Shown here in pieces: positions 59,519 through 64,000 of a stretch of 64,000 bases of DNA. A model generated the notes under the pieces. The model saw nothing but the letters and a program-made list of their open reading frames with translations, was not told the DNA's origin and did no database searches. Both the position numbers and the translations under genes were made by a program. Each line of letters starts with the position of its first letter. The stretch's first letter is position 1. The DNA comes from Sporothrix humicola (Eukaryota > Ascomycota > Sordariomycetes > Ophiostomatales > Ophiostomataceae), in assembly GCA_021396245.1 (NCBI GenBank), contig WNYE01000077.1:62001-126000 (forward strand). The letters are read 5' to 3'.

Positions 59519-62500
59519 GAATGACGTCTCATTTCTCATTTTTTGCACGTCCCCTGATTCAACAGATCAGTTGGCAAAATCAAAAGGCAAAATCAAACCG
59601 GGAAAGTGGCGCATGCTGGGCATGCACTGCTGCTCCCACTGATCTGATCTCACGGGCTCAGCTCTCCAGTGCCATTGCTCACGGGGAGAGAGAAGAAGTG
59701 GGAGAGGGATTATGGAAGAAGGATGCAAAGTGTGGGGGGCCGCGTGACGCCAACCGGTGTTCCAATCGGTCCCCGCGTACATTCCATGCATGCACGCAGA
59801 CAATCAGAGGTGACCACTGTGGTGGGGAGAGATACACCAATCGCTTGGCTCACGGTATCTCCTTTCTCTTTCCTCTTGGGGTCCTCTCACCCCCGCCTCA
59901 TCCTTCATCCTGACCTTCATATCTTCTCTTCCCGCCTCCGCCTTTCCTTCGGCGTTGCCTATTTCCCCATTGGGTTATGGACAGGAGCACTACACCGAGC
60001 GGCACAGCTCTTGCGCAAGGTCAGCAAAGCACAACAATTCGGTTCGCAATCGCGAATCAAACCAGCATCATCAAAAGTCGGAGTAGCATAGGGCGTTTTC
60101 TTTTTTCTTTGTTTTGTCTGTTTTTTTATCAGGAACTTCTTCCCCAGCGGGGGAATTGAATGCATGGTCACAGGGTGTTTTCTCTTTATTTCTTTATTTT
60201 TCTTGTCTTTCAATTTCATTCAGTCAAGACACGTCTGGCCGGCTGCTGCGTTGTTAATTACCCACCTCATCATAGCTATTGTTTGCGTACGTCTTTTACG
60301 ATCTCTTCTTATTTTTCACTTGTATTTTGTCCATCATCTTAGCTAGGAGCAAAACTGGAACGGCCATATTTATGAAATCTTATTATCTTATTATCTTATC
60401 TGTTTTGTCTTTTGCTTAGCATTCTCTAGCACATTAAACGTATTGATGAAGAGGCACACTGACAAATCGGGTCGCGTGGTGAACATCTTGGTTTATGTCA
60501 AAGTTAGGGCAGCGCAGTTGTACGGCGTAAAGGAAAGGCAACTGCAGCACGGGTGACTCAGAAGACAACTAAATGTCGCCAGTGTCGTAGTGTTGTTTTT
60601 CGTTGCAGTCTCAATACTATAGTAATTAGGAGCGGCTATCCCACCACCAACCTTGTATTGACAGCGCTCGATTCATGGCCAGCAACACACATGGTTTTCT
60701 GAACCCTTTCTTCTTTTATTTGTCTGTTTGCCCCCAGCCGTCCGTGCTACAGTGCAACCGTCATGGCAATGAAGTAGATCGATAATGTCGGCGGTGGATA
60801 GATTGATCATTGTAACGACTAAAAGTTATCAAGTACGACGTAACGTGTTGGTATGGCTACACGATGCTGTCAAAGGGGAGAAATGTACATCGACCAAAGA
60901 GCCACTTGCCTGATTAAGCCCAGTCCACCTTGCAAAACGTTCGCCACCAGCACCATACAGTGATATTGCAAATCCTCCACTGCCAGCATAACAAGCCTCG
61001 TAAGTGATAAATGCTCTCCACCAATGCTGTCCTTCCACCAAAAGAAAGTGCTAAAATGCAAATAAGCAAAGAGCAATGTAGCCTCGGTAGCTTGGCCTAC
61101 TTGTGGATATGGTGACGCTCGCTGTAGTAAGCCGTGGATGCTGGACGCTAGCGGTCATAGTTCCGGTGGCGAAAGCAATGCGTTTATAAAGAAAAAGAGG
61201 TCGGCCAAAAGACTGGTGCGTCCGTCCCTCAATTGCATACATTATCGTCATAGCACGTGCTCAGATGGGTTTAGATTACAATATCACGGGGATGGGACGC
61301 ACCTTTGATGGATGGGGGATCATGACCGGCGGGGGGCTCCATTGCTAATGATGAGCTGCCTTCTTCGGGAGGCAGCATACTGCTGAAGCAAAATCAAATG
61401 GAGGAATGAAGCAGGACGGAACGGCCAAGTGGTCTGTTTTGAGCCTTGATTGTTGGTCGGGGGCTCGAAATAGTTCCGGGGGCGGATGGTGTATGCTTGA
61501 TCATCAAGAGTCGATGTCAAGCAGCGGCTTGGGGCAGCTGAGGGCATTTGCCGTTTCAGGAGACAGTTGGGTCGAGCGAACAAAGAGATCAAACAGATAT
61601 GCTGAGGGATATGATGCCGTGATGGCGTACAAAATAGTCGAAGAAGGGAGAGCGGGTGAAAAGGAGGATAGGAGAAAAAGACACGATGGTGTTTTTGACG
61701 AGGTGGAAAATACAAAAAGGGGGAGAAAGGAGTCTGGAGAGTTTTAAGGAACTGAGAAAGGGGACATCAAAACAAGATGATGAACAAAAAAAGGAAGCAG
61801 CGAGGATCAACTTGTTGTCATGGCAGAGAGCGCCTTCCCCCTTTCTCATACTACATCCAGGACGGAAGCTGCGATCATAACAAACATCTACGAAACGATA
61901 ACACATATTCTCTTCTCTTGCCGCTTGCCGCTTTACTGAGGAAGGAGTTCGCAGAAAAGACGTCACAGCAGATGTATCAGGAAAGTACAGCTGATGGATA
62001 TGTGCACAACCAAAAAGATAGTCAGAAGGAGCAGCCGCGTAAACGACATGGACAGGAAGGTGGGAGGCAGTATCTAAGTGGATGTGCACATAGTGCTCTT
62101 TCCTGTTGACGAAAAGTTCATCATCTTAGGCATGATTCTGGGAAGGTGCGACTGAGAGCGTAAACGAAAAGCAAGTGCAGTAGGGAGCGACAGCCACGGA
62201 GACACAAACCGCAAAAACAGCCCTCTGACCTTCTTTACGTCCAAGAGAAATCATGAAACAACCACCTTCAAGACACCCGTCAGTCCAGAGCCACGAAAAA
62301 AATTACAACAGAAATATGATAAACTTTGGTCAGAGACATCGACATTGAAGCATCATGGTAGAAAGGACTCCACAAGTTTCTATACACGAGTGCACTGGTC
62401 TTCCTTTGCTAGCTGAGAAGTCTCAGTTTCATCTACAATCACCCAACAATCATCAAAAAAAAAAAAAACTATTTACACAAACAAAGGAAAGAGGAGGTCA

Positions 62501-63460
62501 AGTCAACACGAAAGGACGTTGAAGCTTCCACATCTGGTCACATGATGTTGTAAGTGGACATATTGTGGGGAAGTTGATGTAAACATCACGACATCAACTA
62601 GCAACGGCATCGTGGAGGTTTGCTACAGTGCCATGCTGCACATCAGAAAAGACCAGACGATACAATAAGGACTACGAGTAGAGAAACAATTAAATAAATT
62701 TACGAGGTTGAAGAAGAATAAAAACCAGAGCAAGAAAAAAAGAAAGAGAGAAAGAAAGTGGACGCATAATGTCCGATGGAAACCCCGTTAAGAACTAAGA
62801 AAAAAACACTGAAGAAAAGCTCTGGCTGCCTCAGATAGAGTAGAATCTGCTTCGTAGAATAAAATTACATCCATGCACAAGCGCACATAATTTTTGTGGC
62901 TAAGGTAAACCTCAGGTGATTAAGACTCGAGCATTAGATGAAGCCGCGTGACCATTAGGGCCACGATTGTCCCCATGTACTCCACGCCAGGAGAAAATCA
63001 GTAAGCAAAGCAGCTGCAAAATTGTGTATCGAAACTGTGCGACAAAACACTCTGCATCGAAGGAGAGAGGAGAGTGAAAAGAATAGAAGAGAGGGAAGAG
63101 AGAGGGGAGGATGGCGATGGGGACTGGCAGTCCATATTTTGTTTTTGCTTCTTCCACTTTTCGATACAATCATATAGATTTATATTTCCACTTGTTTCTC
63201 GCCTCGTCTCGTCTCGTCTCGTCCCGAATCCGTAGTCTATGTTCATGGTATGATAATCGCATCTCGTAGCTCGACATCGTTTGTGATCGTTTGTGATCGT
63301 TGATGCTAGTTCTGTCAAAAATCAAAACCATAGTAATGATCACGAGGCGATGAACGTCGTCGATGGTCCTCCTGGCAAAATGTTTTTTTTTCTTTCTTGC
63401 CAGTCGAGAATCGGCCTCGTCCACCTCTAATTTTTGGAACCCCAATCTTTTTTCTTTCTT
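59519..63460. other. 3.9-kb non-coding spacer downstream of the Ecl1-type gene
   Basis: The first 500-800 bp probably hold the Ecl1-type 3' UTR. TACGGCGTA lies at 60521-60529 and TACGACGTA at 60834-60842. 61620-61800 and 62640-62900 are A/G-rich. A TCGTC microsatellite is at 63204-63223 and a duplicated TTGTGATCGT at 63281-63300. Minus-strand open frames in 61050-62090 have no recognisable domain. No gene is supported. Confidence 0.5.
63204..63223. repeat. Tandem repeat, 4 x 5 bp TCGTC
   Basis: Four perfect TCGTC units, read as CGTCT or GTCTC in other phases, in non-coding DNA. Confidence 0.9.
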
Positions 63461-64000
63461 TCTTTTTTTTTTTTTTTTCAAGAAGAAAACCTTCTTTCCC
63501 TATCTATCCTCGTCTCTCTGCCGTTCAAGGTAGGTCCGTCCTCTACCTCTCTTGCCCTTTTGGGTGTGGGGACGAAATCAACAAGGACGCAATCAGCAAG
63601 AGCAAGAGCTGTTGCCCACACACGGTGAAGCCTAAAATCATGGGCAAGGTGAGTGTGTGAGTAGGTGAGACGGGAAGGTAATCAGGTCATGGGGCAACGA
63701 GAGCAGGAGGGCAACGGAACTGGCGGGGAGGTTGCGGCCATGCGCTCTTGCCTTCTTTCTGTAGACTCGCTCAACTTACAATTAGGACACACAAGCTCAT
63801 GTCTGCAGTGATAAGGTTGTCCTTCAACGTTTTATTTACCGCTAAAGCGCAGTCGTCCAAATTTAAACAAATTTATATACTTTTTTTCCCAACAAAAAGC
63901 AAAGAAAAAGATGTCTATACCAAAAAGTTCACGAGAAGGCAAAAATAAAAATATTGTAATATTCAAATTGCAAGCCATGCTCGTGATGTTGAACCTGTTC
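63461..64000 (+). other. Possible promoter and first mini-exon of a gene running off the right edge
   Basis: An 18-base T-rich run (63461-63478) and a CT-rich leader precede ATGGGCAAG at 63640-63648, which is followed directly by GTGAGT, a good splice donor. A Met-Gly-Lys start with an immediate intron is seen in several highly expressed fungal genes. However, no acceptor giving a sensible second exon appears before the window ends: the site at 63764 leads to a stop after seven codons. The second exon would have to lie outside. This is a weak, positional suggestion only. Confidence 0.2.

Noticed and set aside
61589..62089. 166-codon minus-strand frame downstream of the Ecl1-type gene
   Set aside because: No recognisable domain and irregular codon use; nothing supports expression.
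1..64000. Transposons, CRISPR arrays, prokaryotic operons, viral insertions
   Set aside because: No reverse transcriptase, transposase, terminal repeats, spaced direct repeats or viral protein signatures were seen. The window is ordinary fungal nuclear DNA with spliced genes.

Overview
This is nuclear DNA from a filamentous ascomycete (Pezizomycotina, most likely Sordariomycetes). The genes carry short GT-AG introns with CTAAC-type branch points. Coding DNA is GC-rich at third positions. Several families are fungal: DUF3074, the fungal rhodopsin-domain membrane protein with a D-D-A and Q-C-N-P...W-D...C signature, bZIP plus DUF3425, the Ecl1 zinc protein, and the isoamyl-alcohol-oxidase-like FAD enzymes. 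Assignment below class level is not justified from the sequence alone.

Layout. 1-8.6 kb is a compact housekeeping block: the 3' part of a DUF3074 START-like/coiled-coil protein (+), a convergent THADA/Trm732-type tRNA-methylation cofactor (-), then, across a 966-bp divergent promoter, mitochondrial TIM23 (+). From 8.6 to 38.4 kb only two genes stand in about 25 kb of non-coding DNA: a secreted/transmembrane Kelch protein (13.3-16.1 kb, +) and a seven-helix rhodopsin-domain protein (23.3-24.8 kb, -). From 38.4 to 47.3 kb is an accessory group: a secreted FAD-linked oxidase, a cyclase-family (kynurenine-formamidase-like) hydrolase, a DUF1446/AtuA acyl-metabolism protein and a bZIP/DUF3425 regulator. 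A tRNA-Ala(AGC) follows at 47.9 kb. An Ecl1-type stress/lifespan zinc protein lies at 58.3-59.5 kb. The rest is non-coding, with a possible first exon of a gene near the right edge.

The accessory group could form a small catabolic module: an oxidase outside the cell, two intracellular enzymes and a candidate regulator. No substrate can be read from sequence.

Three non-coding patterns stand out. (1) The long spacers are strongly strand-asymmetric. The sense strand is pyrimidine-rich for one to several kilobases upstream of four genes, and the sign switches between the head-to-head rhodopsin and FAD-oxidase genes. (2) The introns of the AtuA and bZIP genes share copies of a mirror-symmetric 12-mer, CTCGCTTCGCTC, within a pyrimidine repeat, suggesting related or co-opted introns. 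(3) A 9-bp palindrome, TACGNCGTA, occurs at least nine times, always outside genes, where about one copy is expected. No transposon, CRISPR array or virus-like gene was recognised.
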